A DNA stretch of 64,000 nt from the NCBI RefSeq assembly GCF_900111885.1, contig NZ_FOKG01000006.1, positions 281,691-345,690 on the forward strand, read 5' to 3'. The notes below the pieces were generated by a model, which was not told the DNA's origin, did not search any database, and saw nothing but the letters and a program-made list of their open reading frames with translations. Below, piece after piece: positions 43,848-53,295 of this stretch (the stretch's first letter is position 1; each line of letters begins with the position of its first letter). A program made the position numbers and the translations under genes. This DNA is from Amycolatopsis marina (GTDB lineage Bacteria; Actinomycetota; Actinomycetes; Mycobacteriales; Pseudonocardiaceae).

Positions 43848-45032
43848 GTGCCGCACACAGCACTGGAACTGATCGAGCTCGGCGCGGTCTTCTTCGTACT
43901 CGGTGTACTCGGGCGTCTCGCGGGCAAGATCGGTATGTCGCCGATCCCGCTGTATCTGCTCGGCGGCCTCTGCTTCGGGCAGGGCGGGTTGATCCCGCTC
44001 ACCGGCATCGACGGTTTCACGTCCATCGCCAGCGAGATCGGTGTCGTACTGCTGCTGTTGCTACTCGGTCTGGAGTACTCCGCGGCCGAACTCGTCACCG
44101 GCCTGAAACGATCCTGGACCGCGGGCGTGGTCGACATCGTCCTGAATGCCGCACCCGGCGCCGCCGTGGCGCTGCTGCTCGGCTGGGGCCCGGTCGGTGC
44201 GCTGGTGATGGGCGGGATCACCTACATCTCGTCCTCGGGAATCATCGCGAAGGTCCTCGGCGACCTCGGCAGGCTCGGCAACCGGGAGACGCCGGTCGTG
44301 CTGTCCGTCCTGGTCTTCGAGGACCTGGTGATGGCGCTCTACCTGCCGATTCTGACCGCGGTCCTGGGCGGCGTCAGTTTCCTCGGCGGACTGCAGGCGG
44401 TGGGCATCTCCCTCGGGGTGATCACAGTGGTGCTGGTGATCGCGCTCAGGTACGGGCGCTACGTCTCGGCCATCGTGGACAGCGAGGACCGTGAGGTGTT
44501 CCTGCTCAAGCTGCTGGGAACGGCGTTGCTGGTCGCCGGGGTCGCCTCGGCCATGCAGGTGTCGGCCGCGGTCGGCGCGTTCCTGCTCGGTATCGCGATC
44601 TCCGGCTCCACCGCGCACAACGCGACCCGGGTGCTCGAACCGCTACGGGACCTGTTCGCCGCGATCTTCTTCGTCGTGTTCGGCCTGAACACCGATCCCG
44701 CTGCCATCCCGCCGGTCCTCGGCGCGGCTGTCGCGCTCGCGGTGGTCACGACGTTCACCAAGATCGGCACCGGCTGGTGGGCCGCCCGCAGGCAGGGCAT
44801 CGGCAAGCTCGGCAGGGCAAGAGCCGGCGCCGCCCTCGTGGCCAGAGGTGAGTTCTCGATCATCATCGCCGGGCTGGCGGTATCCGCGGGTGCCGTGGAG
44901 GGCAGACTCGCCGCGCTCGCGACGGCATACGTCCTGCTGATGGCGGTACTCGGCCCGATCGCGGCCCGCGTGGTCGAGCCGGTCGCCCGCAGCGTCCAGA
45001 ACCGCCTACTGGTGAACGCGGCCCCCGGCTGA
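43848..45032 (+). CDS. CPA2-family cation/proton antiporter (KhtU/KefB-like)
   Basis: A 394-residue membrane antiporter with about 12 helices of the Na+/H+ exchanger fold: GGLCFGQGGLIP, LLLLLLGLEYSAAEL, TYISSSGIIAKVL and VLVFEDLVMALYLPIL with the ion-binding acidic residue in FEDL. No RCK domain is attached; the preceding KhtT-like gene supplies it. The pair would export K+ (or Na+) in exchange for protons, complementing the Mrp system on the other strand. Confidence 0.9.
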   Translation: MPHTALELIELGAVFFVLGVLGRLAGKIGMSPIPLYLLGGLCFGQGGLIPLTGIDGFTSIASEIGVVLLLLLLGLEYSAAELVTGLKRSWTAGVVDIVLNAAPGAAVALLLGWGPVGALVMGGITYISSSGIIAKVLGDLGRLGNRETPVVLSVLVFEDLVMALYLPILTAVLGGVSFLGGLQAVGISLGVITVVLVIALRYGRYVSAIVDSEDREVFLLKLLGTALLVAGVASAMQVSAAVGAFLLGIAISGSTAHNATRVLEPLRDLFAAIFFVVFGLNTDPAAIPPVLGAAVALAVVTTFTKIGTGWWAARRQGIGKLGRARAGAALVARGEFSIIIAGLAVSAGAVEGRLAALATAYVLLMAVLGPIAARVVEPVARSVQNRLLVNAAPG

Positions 45033-45040
45033 CCCCACAC

Positions 45041-45070
45041 CCGACTTGGCAGTTCCGATGGCCGAGTCGG
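45041..45070. terminator. Bidirectional hairpin between khtU-like and rluB
   Basis: CCGACTTGGC and GCCGAGTCGG form a ten-pair stem (one G-T pair) around a ten-base loop, in the 48-base gap of two convergent genes. A direct repeat GGCAGTTCCG follows each arm. Confidence 0.6.
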
Positions 45071-45080
45071 CAGTTCCGGT

Positions 45081-45833
45081 TCAGAGACCCACCGCGCGGT
45101 ACAGCGAGCCGACCTCGGCCTTGGTGAGCGGGCGGAGGTTGCCCGGCTTGGGGCTGCCCAGTTGGACGTCGCCCACGGCGGTGCGCACGAGCTTCTGCAC
45201 GGGATGGCCCACCTCGGCGAGCAGCCTGCGCACGACGTGCTTGCGCCCCTCGTGCAGCACGATCTCCACCAGTGTGCGGCCAGGGCGCATGTCCTTGACC
45301 CGGAACTCGTCGGCCTTCACCGGGCCGTCCTCCAGTTCCACCCCCGCGCGCAGCCGCTTGCCGAGTCCCCGTGGCACCGTGCCGTCGACCTCGGCGAGGT
45401 AGGTCTTGCGGACCTCGAAGGACGGGTGCATCAGCCGGTGCGCCAGGTCGCCGTCGTTGGTCAACAGCAGCAGGCCCTCGGTGTCCGCGTCCAGCCTGCC
45501 GACGTGGAAAATGCCCGAGGCCCGGTCCTGGAGCTTGCTGCGAACGTAGTCGCCGACGCAGGGCCTGCCCTGGTCGTCGACCATCGTGCTGTGCACGCCA
45601 CGGGGCTTGTTCATCGCCAGGTGCACGAGGTCGTCGCGCAGGATCACCCTGGTGCCGTCGACGTGAATCACCGCGTTGTCGGGATCGACCCGGCGCCCGA
45701 ACTCGCGGACGGTCTTCCCGTCCACCGTGACCCGGCCCTGCGCGATCAGGTCCTCGGCCGCCCGCCGCGAGGCGACCCCCGCCTTGGACAGGACTTTCTG
45801 CAGGCGTACGCCCTCGGGTTCACTAGATGTCAT
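45081..45833 (-). CDS. rluB: 23S rRNA pseudouridine synthase RluB family
   Basis: A 250-residue RluB/RsuA-type enzyme. The N-terminal S4 RNA-binding domain is VRLQKVLSKAGVASRRAAED and the catalytic Asp lies in GRLDADTEGLLLLTNDG near residue 118. It modifies uridine in helix 89/90 region of 23S rRNA in relatives. It follows scpB with an 11-base overlap, as in mycobacteria. Confidence 0.92.
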   Translation of the reverse strand: MTSSEPEGVRLQKVLSKAGVASRRAAEDLIAQGRVTVDGKTVREFGRRVDPDNAVIHVDGTRVILRDDLVHLAMNKPRGVHSTMVDDQGRPCVGDYVRSKLQDRASGIFHVGRLDADTEGLLLLTNDGDLAHRLMHPSFEVRKTYLAEVDGTVPRGLGKRLRAGVELEDGPVKADEFRVKDMRPGRTLVEIVLHEGRKHVVRRLLAEVGHPVQKLVRTAVGDVQLGSPKPGNLRPLTKAEVGSLYRAVGL

Positions 45834-46671
45834 CGATCGAATCCACTTCCGGCAGCAGGGGGGCGATGGCAGGCAGGTCCGTCAGGGACGACAGACCCAG
45901 CCGCTCGAGGAACAGTTCGGTGGTGACGTAGAGCGTGCCCCCGGTCTCGGAGTCGGTGCCGGTCTCCTCGATCAGGCCACGCGCGAGCAACGTCCGGATG
46001 ACACCGTCGACGTTGACCCCGCGCACGGCCGCCACCCGCGCGCGGGTCACCGGCTGGCGGTATGCGATCACCGCGAGCGTCTCCAGAGCGGCCCTGGTCA
46101 GCTTGGACCGCTGACCGTCCAGCAGCAGCTTCTCCACGAACGGGGCATACGTGTCCCGGGTGTAGAACCGCCAGCCCTCACCGACCCGGCGCAGATCGAT
46201 CCCACTGCCCCGCTCGGTGAACCGGGTCGCCATCGAGCGCAGGGTCTCGGTGACCCTGCGCACGGGCTGCTCGACGGCATCAGCCAGGGATTCCTCGCTT
46301 GCGGGCGAGTCCACCACGAGTAGCAGGGCTTCCAGTGCCGACTCCAGGACCGCGTCGTCGAGCACATCGGGCCGCGAGTCGGGCTGGGCGACCGCGACCA
46401 GCTCGTCGTCGGTCTCCGCGCCAGCGCCGGCCGGGTAGTCGTCAACTTCGTCGTCGGCCGGGTAGCCCCCGGCTTCGGTCAGGTCCTCGGCCTGGTCGCT
46501 GTCAGCCCGCTCGTCCGCCGCGACCGGGTCGACGACATCGGCCTGGACCTCCCCGTCGCGAACGGGTTCCTCCTGAGCCCGCTCGCGGGGTTCGGCGTCA
46601 GCCTCCACCGTGGGCGCGCCGTGCGTCCCATCGGTCTCGCTCGTACCTCGCTCCGGGTACAGCTCGCTCAC
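45823..46671 (-). CDS. scpB: Segregation and condensation protein ScpB
   Basis: A 282-residue protein whose C-terminal 180 residues are the double winged-helix ScpB core (LESALEALLLVVDSPAS, LTRAALETLAVIAYRQPVTRA, GTLYVTTELFLERLGL). The first 95 residues are an acidic disordered extension. ScpB binds the kleisin ScpA and together they work with SMC in chromosome organisation. The start overlaps the scpA stop by four bases. SMC itself is not in this window. Confidence 0.93.
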   Translation of the reverse strand: MSELYPERGTSETDGTHGAPTVEADAEPRERAQEEPVRDGEVQADVVDPVAADERADSDQAEDLTEAGGYPADDEVDDYPAGAGAETDDELVAVAQPDSRPDVLDDAVLESALEALLLVVDSPASEESLADAVEQPVRRVTETLRSMATRFTERGSGIDLRRVGEGWRFYTRDTYAPFVEKLLLDGQRSKLTRAALETLAVIAYRQPVTRARVAAVRGVNVDGVIRTLLARGLIEETGTDSETGGTLYVTTELFLERLGLSSLTDLPAIAPLLPEVDSIDDI

Positions 46672-47576
46672 CCATACTCCTCGTCGTCAGCACGCGTTCG
46701 GTCTTCCTCGGCGGCGGCCGAGGCCTCCTCGATCGATCCGCCGAGCCACCGCACGTGCAGCTCGTCCAGCGCCTCCAGCTGCTCGAACGCCACACTCGCC
46801 TCACGGTAGAGGTCGAGCAGTGCGAGGAAACGGGCCACCACCTCGATCGTGTGCTCGCAGTCCGACACCAGGTCGGTGAAGGTCGCGTGCCCGGTCTCGG
46901 CAAGCCGGAGGCGCAGCACGGCGGCATGCTCGCGCACCGAGACCTTGCCCGCGTGCAGGTGGTCCAATGACACCGTGGGCGGCGGCTTCGGCCGGAACAC
47001 CGCGAGCGCGATCTCGGCGAACTTCGCCGGATCGACGCCGAGCATCACCTCCGGGAGCAGCCCCACGAATCGCTCTTCCAGCGCCACCGACCGGGGGTAA
47101 CGGCGCAGTGCGCCTGCCTCCAGTTCGGCGAACAGTGCGGCCACCTGCTTGTACGCCCGGTACTGCAGCACCCTGGCGAACAGCAGGTCGCGCGCTTCCA
47201 GCAGCGCGAGATCGTCCTCGTCCTCCACCTCGGCGGACGGCAGGAGCCGTGCGGCCTTGAGGTCCAGCAGGGTCGCCGCGATGACCAGGAACTCGGTCGT
47301 CTCATCCAGGTCCCATTCCGCCCCCAACGCCCGCGTGTAGGCGATGAAGTCGTCGGTGACCGTGTGCAGTGCGACCTCGGTGACGTCCAACTGGTGCTGC
47401 GAGATCAGCTGCAGCAGCAAATCGAACGGGCCCTCGAAGTTGGCCAGCTTGACCTTGAACCGTGCGGTGGACTTGTTGTCCTCGGCCGCCGCGATCTCCG
47501 GTGGCAGATCCACCGGCTGGTCGGTGTGCTCCGCCTCGGGGGCGGCTTGCGTCCCTTCGGCAGGTTCACTCGCCAT
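46668..47576 (-). CDS. scpA: Segregation and condensation protein ScpA (kleisin)
   Basis: A 302-residue kleisin: the N-terminal SMC-binding part begins FKVKLANFEGPFDLLLQLI and continues YTRALGAEWDLDETTEFLVIAATLLDLKA (quoted in pieces: AATLLDLKAARLLP), and a C-terminal winged helix ends the protein. It bridges SMC heads. An N-terminal acidic stretch of about 35 residues precedes the core. Two bases separate it from the preceding gene, and it overlaps scpB. Confidence 0.93.
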   Translation of the reverse strand: MASEPAEGTQAAPEAEHTDQPVDLPPEIAAAEDNKSTARFKVKLANFEGPFDLLLQLISQHQLDVTEVALHTVTDDFIAYTRALGAEWDLDETTEFLVIAATLLDLKAARLLPSAEVEDEDDLALLEARDLLFARVLQYRAYKQVAALFAELEAGALRRYPRSVALEERFVGLLPEVMLGVDPAKFAEIALAVFRPKPPPTVSLDHLHAGKVSVREHAAVLRLRLAETGHATFTDLVSDCEHTIEVVARFLALLDLYREASVAFEQLEALDELHVRWLGGSIEEASAAAEEDRTRADDEEYG

Positions 47577-47578
47577 GC

Positions 47579-48073
47579 TCAGTGCCTGGTGGCTTCCTCG
47601 TCCTGGGACTCGACACCGCCGTCTCGCAGCCGCCGCACCAGCACCGAGTCCTCGCCGTGCTCGTCGAAATCGGCGAGCAGCACCGCGACCGCCTCCCGCA
47701 CCAGCCTGCCACGGTCCACGGCCAGATCATGACTGGCGCGCAGCGTCAGCCTGGCCTGCTCCATCGCGACCAGCTCGTCACCGGAGACGTAAACGGTGAT
47801 CTTGGAGTCGTGTTTCTGCCTGCCGGTTCCCCGGCGCGACGCGGAGGACTTCGCCAGCTGGTCACGGGCACTGCTGCTGCCGCTGCCGTTGCCACCGCTG
47901 TTCCCGCTGCCGTTGCCACCGCCGTGATCACCGCTGTCGCCGTTGCCCGTGTCCCGGCGGCCTCGCGAATCGTCCTGTGTGGACCGAGGATCCAGGGCCG
48001 ACTGGTCGAGCGCGGGGCTGCTCGTCCGGCGGAAGAGCTCGGACGCGCCGGGCAGTGAAGCACGTCTGCTCAC
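47579..48073 (-). CDS. RHH-like protein between parA and scpA (low-complexity linker)
   Basis: A 164-residue protein of unknown function. Residues about 48-68 are a Gly/Asn/Ser-only linker. The C-terminal half (SKITVYVSGDELVAMEQARL, then RGRLVREAVAVLLADF) has the beta-helix-helix look of a ribbon-helix-helix DNA-binding protein. Position directly after a parA gene and in front of scpA suggests a ParB-like DNA-binding partner for this ParA. The start overlaps the parA stop by four bases. Confidence 0.6.
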   Translation of the reverse strand: MSRRASLPGASELFRRTSSPALDQSALDPRSTQDDSRGRRDTGNGDSGDHGGGNGSGNSGGNGSGSSSARDQLAKSSASRRGTGRQKHDSKITVYVSGDELVAMEQARLTLRASHDLAVDRGRLVREAVAVLLADFDEHGEDSVLVRRLRDGGVESQDEEATRH

Positions 48074-49044
48074 CGGCGAATCACCTCACGGGCCAGCGCA
48101 CGGTATGCCACCGCACCTGCCGACTTGGGTGCCCACCGAGTGATCGGCTCGCCGGCCACTGTGGTTTCCGGGAACCGGACGGTGCGGTTGATGACCGTGT
48201 CGAACACGATCTCACCGAATGCCTCCACCACGCGCGCCATGACCTCCTTCGAATGCAGGGTTCTCGGATCGAACATGGTGGCGAGAATCCCGGTGATATC
48301 AAGTTTGGGGTTGAGCCGTTCGCGCACTTTCTCGATGGTGTCGATCAGCAGCGCGACACCACGCAGACTGAAGAACTCACACTCCAGCGGGATGATCACC
48401 CCGTCGGCGGCGGTCAGCGCGTTGACGGTGAGCAACCCGAGTGATGGCTGACAGTCGACCAGAACATAGTCGTAGTGATCCATCACGGGTCGCAGCACCC
48501 TCAACAACGTGTGCTCGCGGCCCACCTCGGCCACCAGTTGAACCTCGGCTGCGGACAGGTCGATGTTACTGGGCAGCAGATCGACGTTGGTCACCGAGGT
48601 CGAGCGAATGACATCGACGATGTCGACCGACCGTTCCATGATCACGTTGTAGACCGTCTGGTCCAGTTCGTGCGGCTGGATCCCGAGCCCGACGGACAGC
48701 GCACCCTGCGGGTCGAAGTCCACCAGCAGCACGCGCCTGCCGTACTCGGCGAGCGCGGCACCGAGGTTGATCGTGGAGGTCGTCTTGCCGACCCCGCCCT
48801 TCTGGTTGCACATCGCCATGACACGTGCCGGCCCGTGGCTGTCCAGCGCGGGCGGTTCCGGAATCTCGCGGATCGGGCGTCCGGTGGGGCCCACCTTCGG
48901 CCTGCCGTCGTCCTTGTCGCCTCGGCGCTTGCCCTTGCGCGTGCGCGCGGCCGACTCTCCCGGATCGCCGCCGGTGTCGGTCGCGATGTTCAACGGGCGG
49001 GGACCCGCGTGCGCGGACGCCGCCGGTTGCTGGGAAGTCGACAT
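48070..49044 (-). CDS. ParA-family ATPase (Rv1708-like)
   Basis: A 324-residue deviant Walker ATPase. The Walker A KGGVGKTTSTINLG follows MCNQ near residue 80, and DFDPQGALSVGLG and YVLVDCQPSLGLLT complete the site. It is not the oriC-linked Soj/ParA, which lies with parB and gidB; it is the scpAB-linked paralogue of mycobacteria (Rv1708). An 75-residue basic extension precedes the ATPase. It likely positions chromosome or division components; function is not settled. Confidence 0.9.
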   Translation of the reverse strand: MSTSQQPAASAHAGPRPLNIATDTGGDPGESAARTRKGKRRGDKDDGRPKVGPTGRPIREIPEPPALDSHGPARVMAMCNQKGGVGKTTSTINLGAALAEYGRRVLLVDFDPQGALSVGLGIQPHELDQTVYNVIMERSVDIVDVIRSTSVTNVDLLPSNIDLSAAEVQLVAEVGREHTLLRVLRPVMDHYDYVLVDCQPSLGLLTVNALTAADGVIIPLECEFFSLRGVALLIDTIEKVRERLNPKLDITGILATMFDPRTLHSKEVMARVVEAFGEIVFDTVINRTVRFPETTVAGEPITRWAPKSAGAVAYRALAREVIRR

Positions 49045-49184
49045 CGGGGAAAAGCTCCTCGTTCGGCCGTGGTCTTGCCGAATACGTGCACGGACCAGCG
49101 CAGCCTATTCGGGCACGTCGCGGCGCGGCAAAGCGGCTCGCCGGGCGCTGGGCCAGTACTTTTCCCGCGCTAGCACGCCGTCCC

Positions 49185-50120
49185 TCAGCCGAGTGCCCGC
49201 GGATGCGCGACGGCGTAAATCTCACGCAGAGTGTTCACCGTGACGAGCGTGTACACCTGAGTGGTTGTGACAGAGGCGTGCCCGAGCAACTCCTGAACCA
49301 CCCGTACGTCGGCGCCGCCCTCAAGCAGATGCGTCGCGAACGAGTGCCGCAGGGTGTGCGGGGAGACGGAGGCGGCGATTCCCGCGCGTTCGGCTGTGGT
49401 CTTGAGGACCTGCCAGGCGCTCTGCCGGGACAACCGGCCGCCGCGCGAGTTCAGGAACACCGCCGCCGCGCCCCTTCCGCGACCCACGAGCGCGGGCCGC
49501 GCCCGGACCAGATACGCGTGCAGTGCGTCCACGGCGGGTCTGCCGATCGGCACGAGACGCTGCTTGCCGCCCTTCCCGTCCAGCAGGACCGTGCGCTCCC
49601 CATCGTCGATGTCGTCGAGGTCGAGCCCGACGGCCTCGGAGATCCGCGCACCGGTGGAGTACAGCAACTCCAGCAGCGCCCTGTCCCGCAGCGCCCGATC
49701 CCCCTCGGCGGGCGGCATGTCCAGCAGCCGGAGCACGTCGTGCACCGGAAGCGCCTTCGGCAGGCGTTTCGCCGACGCCGGGGGCCGCACCTCACGTGCC
49801 GGATCCAGTTCGGTGATGCCGTCCGCCTGGGCGAACCGGTGCAGTCCCCGGACCGCGACCAGCGCCCGTGCCGCGGACGACGCCGCCAGCGGCTGGTGCT
49901 CCTCGTCGCCCTCCCTGAGCGCGGCGCCGAACGCGGTCACGTCGGCCGCGGTGATGGCGGTGAAGTCCGTGACACCGGACTGCTCCAGGTGGAAGGAGTA
50001 TCTGCGCAGGTCCCGCGCGTAGCTGTCGAGTGTGTTGCGCGACGTGCCGCGCTCGACCACGAGGTGATCGAGGTACGCGGCGATCACCCGGTCTACCGCG
50101 GTAGCACCAGCGCGACTCAT
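49185..50120 (-). CDS. xerD: Site-specific tyrosine recombinase XerD
   Basis: A 311-residue recombinase for chromosome dimer resolution at dif. The N-terminal core-binding domain ([20 protein letters not shown]) and the catalytic domain with Arg in [11 protein letters not shown], Lys in [22 protein letters not shown], the second His in [12 protein letters not shown] and the nucleophile Tyr in the latter are all present. Its place between the Nudix gene and parA is the mycobacterial order, which marks it as housekeeping rather than an integrase. Confidence 0.94.
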   Translation of the reverse strand: MSRAGATAVDRVIAAYLDHLVVERGTSRNTLDSYARDLRRYSFHLEQSGVTDFTAITAADVTAFGAALREGDEEHQPLAASSAARALVAVRGLHRFAQADGITELDPAREVRPPASAKRLPKALPVHDVLRLLDMPPAEGDRALRDRALLELLYSTGARISEAVGLDLDDIDDGERTVLLDGKGGKQRLVPIGRPAVDALHAYLVRARPALVGRGRGAAAVFLNSRGGRLSRQSAWQVLKTTAERAGIAASVSPHTLRHSFATHLLEGGADVRVVQELLGHASVTTTQVYTLVTVNTLREIYAVAHPRALG

Positions 50121-50181
50121 GTGGACACTCTAGGCACACCGACGACCGGTTGGGGGACGGTGACTTCGGTAACGTTATGGG

Positions 50182-50688
50182 ATGTCGAGTCCGCTGGATC
50201 CCGAATCCCTCCGTGTGGGCACCTCGGAACGGGAGGAGGCCGGCCGCGTCCTCGGTGACCACTTCGCCGAAGGACGGCTGTCCACCGACGAGTACGAGAG
50301 CCGGGTCGCCGCGGCCTTCGAGGCGAAGAACCGCGCCGACCTCAGGGCCCTGTTCCTCGATCTGCCCGCGCCGTTGCCGTCGTTCCTGCGGCCACCGGCA
50401 GCGCCCACCCCGCCACAGCCCCGGTACGCGGCGCCACCCGCGTACCGGCCCGCGGCCCAGGTTCCGGTGACGACCTCGGACAAGTCCAAAATCGTGGCCG
50501 GCGTCCTGCAGATCGTCCTGCCGTTCGGAGTTGGCCGTTTCTACACGGGCCACGCGAAAATGGCCGTCGCGCAGCTGCTGGTCACCCTCGTCACCTTCGG
50601 ACTCGGCGCGCTCTGGCCGCTGATCGACGGAATCCTGCTGCTGGTGAACGGCGGCCAGGACGGGCACGGCAGGCAGCTGAGCGACTGA
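50182..50688 (+). CDS. DUF1707 and TM2-domain membrane protein
   Basis: A 168-residue protein. Residues 5-60 are a DUF1707 domain (SLRVGTSEREEAGRVLGDHFAEGRL), common in actinobacteria and SHOCT-like; then a Pro/Ala-rich linker and a TM2 domain with two helices (KIVAGVLQIVLPFGVGRFYTG, quoted in part: LPFGVGRFYTGH). Role unknown. It is inserted on the plus strand between xerD and the Nudix gene; its stop lies nine bases from the convergent Nudix stop. Confidence 0.88.
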   Translation: MSSPLDPESLRVGTSEREEAGRVLGDHFAEGRLSTDEYESRVAAAFEAKNRADLRALFLDLPAPLPSFLRPPAAPTPPQPRYAAPPAYRPAAQVPVTTSDKSKIVAGVLQIVLPFGVGRFYTGHAKMAVAQLLVTLVTFGLGALWPLIDGILLLVNGGQDGHGRQLSD

Positions 50689-50697
50689 GACGGGCAG

Positions 50698-51447
50698 TCA
50701 GCGGCGGCTCGCGAAGGCCGTCGGACGGTCCTGCCACGCAGCGTCGGCGGGCCGGGCGACGGCCGCGCCGGTGAGCACCGCGTGCGCCGCCAGTACCCCG
50801 CCGACCGTCGCCCCGTTGACGAGCTCGCCGGCCAGTGCCATCCGTACCGCCTCGGTCAGCGGCACCTTCCGGATGACCAGGTCGGCCTCCTCCTCGCCGA
50901 GCACGTCCCGGTGCACCTCGCGCAGGTCGCGGGCGAGAAACACCCGGATGACCTCATCGGTGAAGCCGGGCGAGGCCGCGACGTCCACCAGGGTTTCCCA
51001 GCGCCCTGCGGCCAGGCCGGCCTCCTCGGCCAACTCCCTGGCCGCGGCCGCCACCGGGCTCTCGCCGGCACCGTCGAGGAGTCCGGCGGGCAGCTCCCAC
51101 AGCCTGCGCCCGATCGGGTGCCGGTACTGGTGGATCAGGGTGATGTCGCCCGCGTCGTCCACGGCCGCGACACCGACCGCACCGAGATGCTCCACGACCT
51201 CCCGCCGTGCCGTGCCGTCACCCGGCATCGCCACCTCGTCCACCCTGAGCCCGATCACTCGTCCGATGTGGATGTCCTCAGTGGAGAGGACGCGGAAATC
51301 GTGAGAGCCCGGCTCACCGCCGGACTCACCACCCGCGCCCGGCTCACTCAGCGCCCGATCAGGCGTGCTCGCTCCGCTCCGCGCGCCGTGCAGTTCGCTC
51401 GCCGGACCCTCACCGCCGGACTCACCACCCGCGCCCGGCTCACTCAC
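50698..51447 (-). CDS. Nudix hydrolase (ADP-ribose pyrophosphatase type)
   Basis: A 249-residue protein of the Rv1700 type, which hydrolyses ADP-ribose to AMP and ribose 5-phosphate. The Nudix box is seen in [20 protein letters not shown] and the flanking ELPAGLLD. The ATG overlaps the pyrG stop (ATGA). The first 55 residues are a Gly/Ser/Glu-rich leader containing the peptide [12 protein letters not shown] twice, from a 38-base DNA repeat (51313-51350 and 51409-51446). An internal start at [10 protein letters not shown] would give the usual length. Confidence 0.87.
   Translation of the reverse strand: MSEPGAGGESGGEGPASELHGARSGASTPDRALSEPGAGGESGGEPGSHDFRVLSTEDIHIGRVIGLRVDEVAMPGDGTARREVVEHLGAVGVAAVDDAGDITLIHQYRHPIGRRLWELPAGLLDGAGESPVAAAARELAEEAGLAAGRWETLVDVAASPGFTDEVIRVFLARDLREVHRDVLGEEEADLVIRKVPLTEAVRMALAGELVNGATVGGVLAAHAVLTGAAVARPADAAWQDRPTAFASRR
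51313..51446. repeat. 38-base direct repeat at the pyrG/Nudix junction
   Basis: Identical 38-base copies at 51313-51350 and 51409-51446, 96 bases apart, so the reading frame is kept. The second copy ends at the pyrG stop and includes most of the Nudix start codon. It looks like a local duplication that lengthened the Nudix leader. Confidence 0.85.
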
Positions 51448-53144
51448 TTCGCCGCCACTGGCGACTCCGGCAGCTCAACGGGCAGCCGGTCGGCGGTCCG
51501 GTATCCGACCACCGCCTTGATGAACGCGCTGAACAGCGGATGCGGCTTGGTCGGCCTGCTCTTCAGCTCAGGGTGCGCCTGCGTGCCGACGTAGAACGGG
51601 TGCTTGTCCTTGGGCAGCTCGACGAACTCGACCAGGCGGTCGTCCGGCGACGTGCCGGAGAAGACCATGCCCGCGGCCGCGAGCTGCTTGCGGTAGGCGT
51701 TGTTCACCTCGTACCGATGCCGGTGCCGCTCGGACACCTCCCGCGCGCCGTAGGCCAGCGCGACCTGCGAGTTGGGTGTCAACTTGGCCGGGTAGGCCCC
51801 GAGCCGCATCGTGCCGCCCATGTCCCGCTCCCCGGCCACGACGTCACGCTGGTCGGCCATCGTGGAGATCACCGGAGTGGAGGTCTCCTCACCGAACTCG
51901 GCGGAGTTGGCGTCCGCCAGCCCGGCGAGATTGCGGGCGACATCGATCACCATGCACTGCAGGCCGAGGCACAATCCCAGCACGGGAATGCCGCGGGTCC
52001 TGGCGAAGGTGATCGCGCCGACCTTCCCCTCGATCCCCCGGACGCCGAATCCGCCCGGCACGAGAATCCCATCCACATCGGACAGTGCCGCAGAGGCGCC
52101 GGCCGGGGTGGTTGCCTCGTCGGAGGGCACCCAGACGATCTCGACCTTCGCTCGGTGGGCGAAGCCGCCCGCACGCAGGGCCTCCGTCACCGAAAGGTAG
52201 GCGTCCGGCAGGTCGATGTACTTGCCGACGACGGCCACCCGAACGGTCTCGGCCGGATTGTGCACCCGGTCGAGCAGGTCGCCCCACACCGTCCAGTCGA
52301 CGTCCCGGAACGGCAGGCCGAGGCGGCGGACCACGTAGGCGTCCAGCGCCTCGCGGTGCAGCACCTTGGGAATGTCGTAGATGGACGGTGCGTCCGGGCA
52401 GGCGACGACGGCCTCGGTGTCCACATCGCACATCAGACCGATCTTGCGCTTCAGATCCTCGGGAAGGTCCCGATCGGCGCGACAGACCAGGGCATCCGGC
52501 TGGATGCCGATGTTGCGAAGTGCGGCGACCGAGTGCTGGGTCGGCTTTGTCTTCAACTCGCCCGACGGTGCCAGGTACGGCACCAGCGAGACGTGCAGGA
52601 AGAAGCAGTTGTCCCGGCCCACGTCGTGCCGAACCTGCCTGCAGGCCTCGAGGAACGGCAGCGACTCGATGTCGCCGACGGTCCCGCCGACCTCCGTGAT
52701 CACGACGTCGGGTTGCAGTCCGGTCCCGTCGGACTCTGCGACGGCCATGATCCGCGACTTGATCTCGTCGGTGATGTGCGGGATCACCTGGACCGTGTCG
52801 CCGAGGTACTCGCCGCGACGTTCCTTGGCGATGACTTCGGAGTACACCTGCCCGGTGGTCACGTTGGCCGAACCCGACAGGTTGCGGTCGAGGAATCGCT
52901 CATAGTGACCGATGTCCAGATCGGTCTCAGCGCCGTCTTCGGTCACGAAGACCTCGCCGTGCTGGAACGGGTTCATGGTTCCCGGATCCACATTGAGATA
53001 TGGATCGAGTTTTTGCATCGTGACCCGAAGCCCACGTGCGGTGAGGAGCTGTCCAAGGCTGGACGCCGTCAGCCCCTTACCCAGAGAGGAGGCGACGCCT
53101 CCGGTGACGAAAACGTACTTGGTTGTCCGCGGCTGAAGTCCCAC
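51444..53144 (-). CDS. pyrG: CTP synthase
   Basis: A 566-residue enzyme making CTP from UTP and glutamine. The synthetase domain begins [20 protein letters not shown] and the glutaminase domain has the nucleophile Cys in [10 protein letters not shown] and the His-x-Glu in [14 protein letters not shown] 53144 is chosen for the family start; it has a GGTGGAA ribosome binding site. It is followed by the Nudix gene with a four-base overlap, the mycobacterial order, but is separated from mctB by aroA. Confidence 0.95.
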   Translation of the reverse strand: MGLQPRTTKYVFVTGGVASSLGKGLTASSLGQLLTARGLRVTMQKLDPYLNVDPGTMNPFQHGEVFVTEDGAETDLDIGHYERFLDRNLSGSANVTTGQVYSEVIAKERRGEYLGDTVQVIPHITDEIKSRIMAVAESDGTGLQPDVVITEVGGTVGDIESLPFLEACRQVRHDVGRDNCFFLHVSLVPYLAPSGELKTKPTQHSVAALRNIGIQPDALVCRADRDLPEDLKRKIGLMCDVDTEAVVACPDAPSIYDIPKVLHREALDAYVVRRLGLPFRDVDWTVWGDLLDRVHNPAETVRVAVVGKYIDLPDAYLSVTEALRAGGFAHRAKVEIVWVPSDEATTPAGASAALSDVDGILVPGGFGVRGIEGKVGAITFARTRGIPVLGLCLGLQCMVIDVARNLAGLADANSAEFGEETSTPVISTMADQRDVVAGERDMGGTMRLGAYPAKLTPNSQVALAYGAREVSERHRHRYEVNNAYRKQLAAAGMVFSGTSPDDRLVEFVELPKDKHPFYVGTQAHPELKSRPTKPHPLFSAFIKAVVGYRTADRLPVELPESPVAAK

Positions 53145-53295
53145 GGGCTTCCACCTTATCTCACCGTGCCCCGGCCGCTCACCAGGCTCGCCTTCGTAGT
53201 TCGATGGTGTCGTGTCCGGCGTCGTATGCGAGGGTCCTGGCAGCCCCTCGCGCGCCGACCACGCAGCACCCGGCACGACCGATCAGTCGACGAAA

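Noticed and set aside
49185..50120. Tyrosine recombinase as sign of an integrated element
   Set aside because: Position between the Nudix and parA genes is the conserved mycobacterial XerD location and no att duplication is seen.
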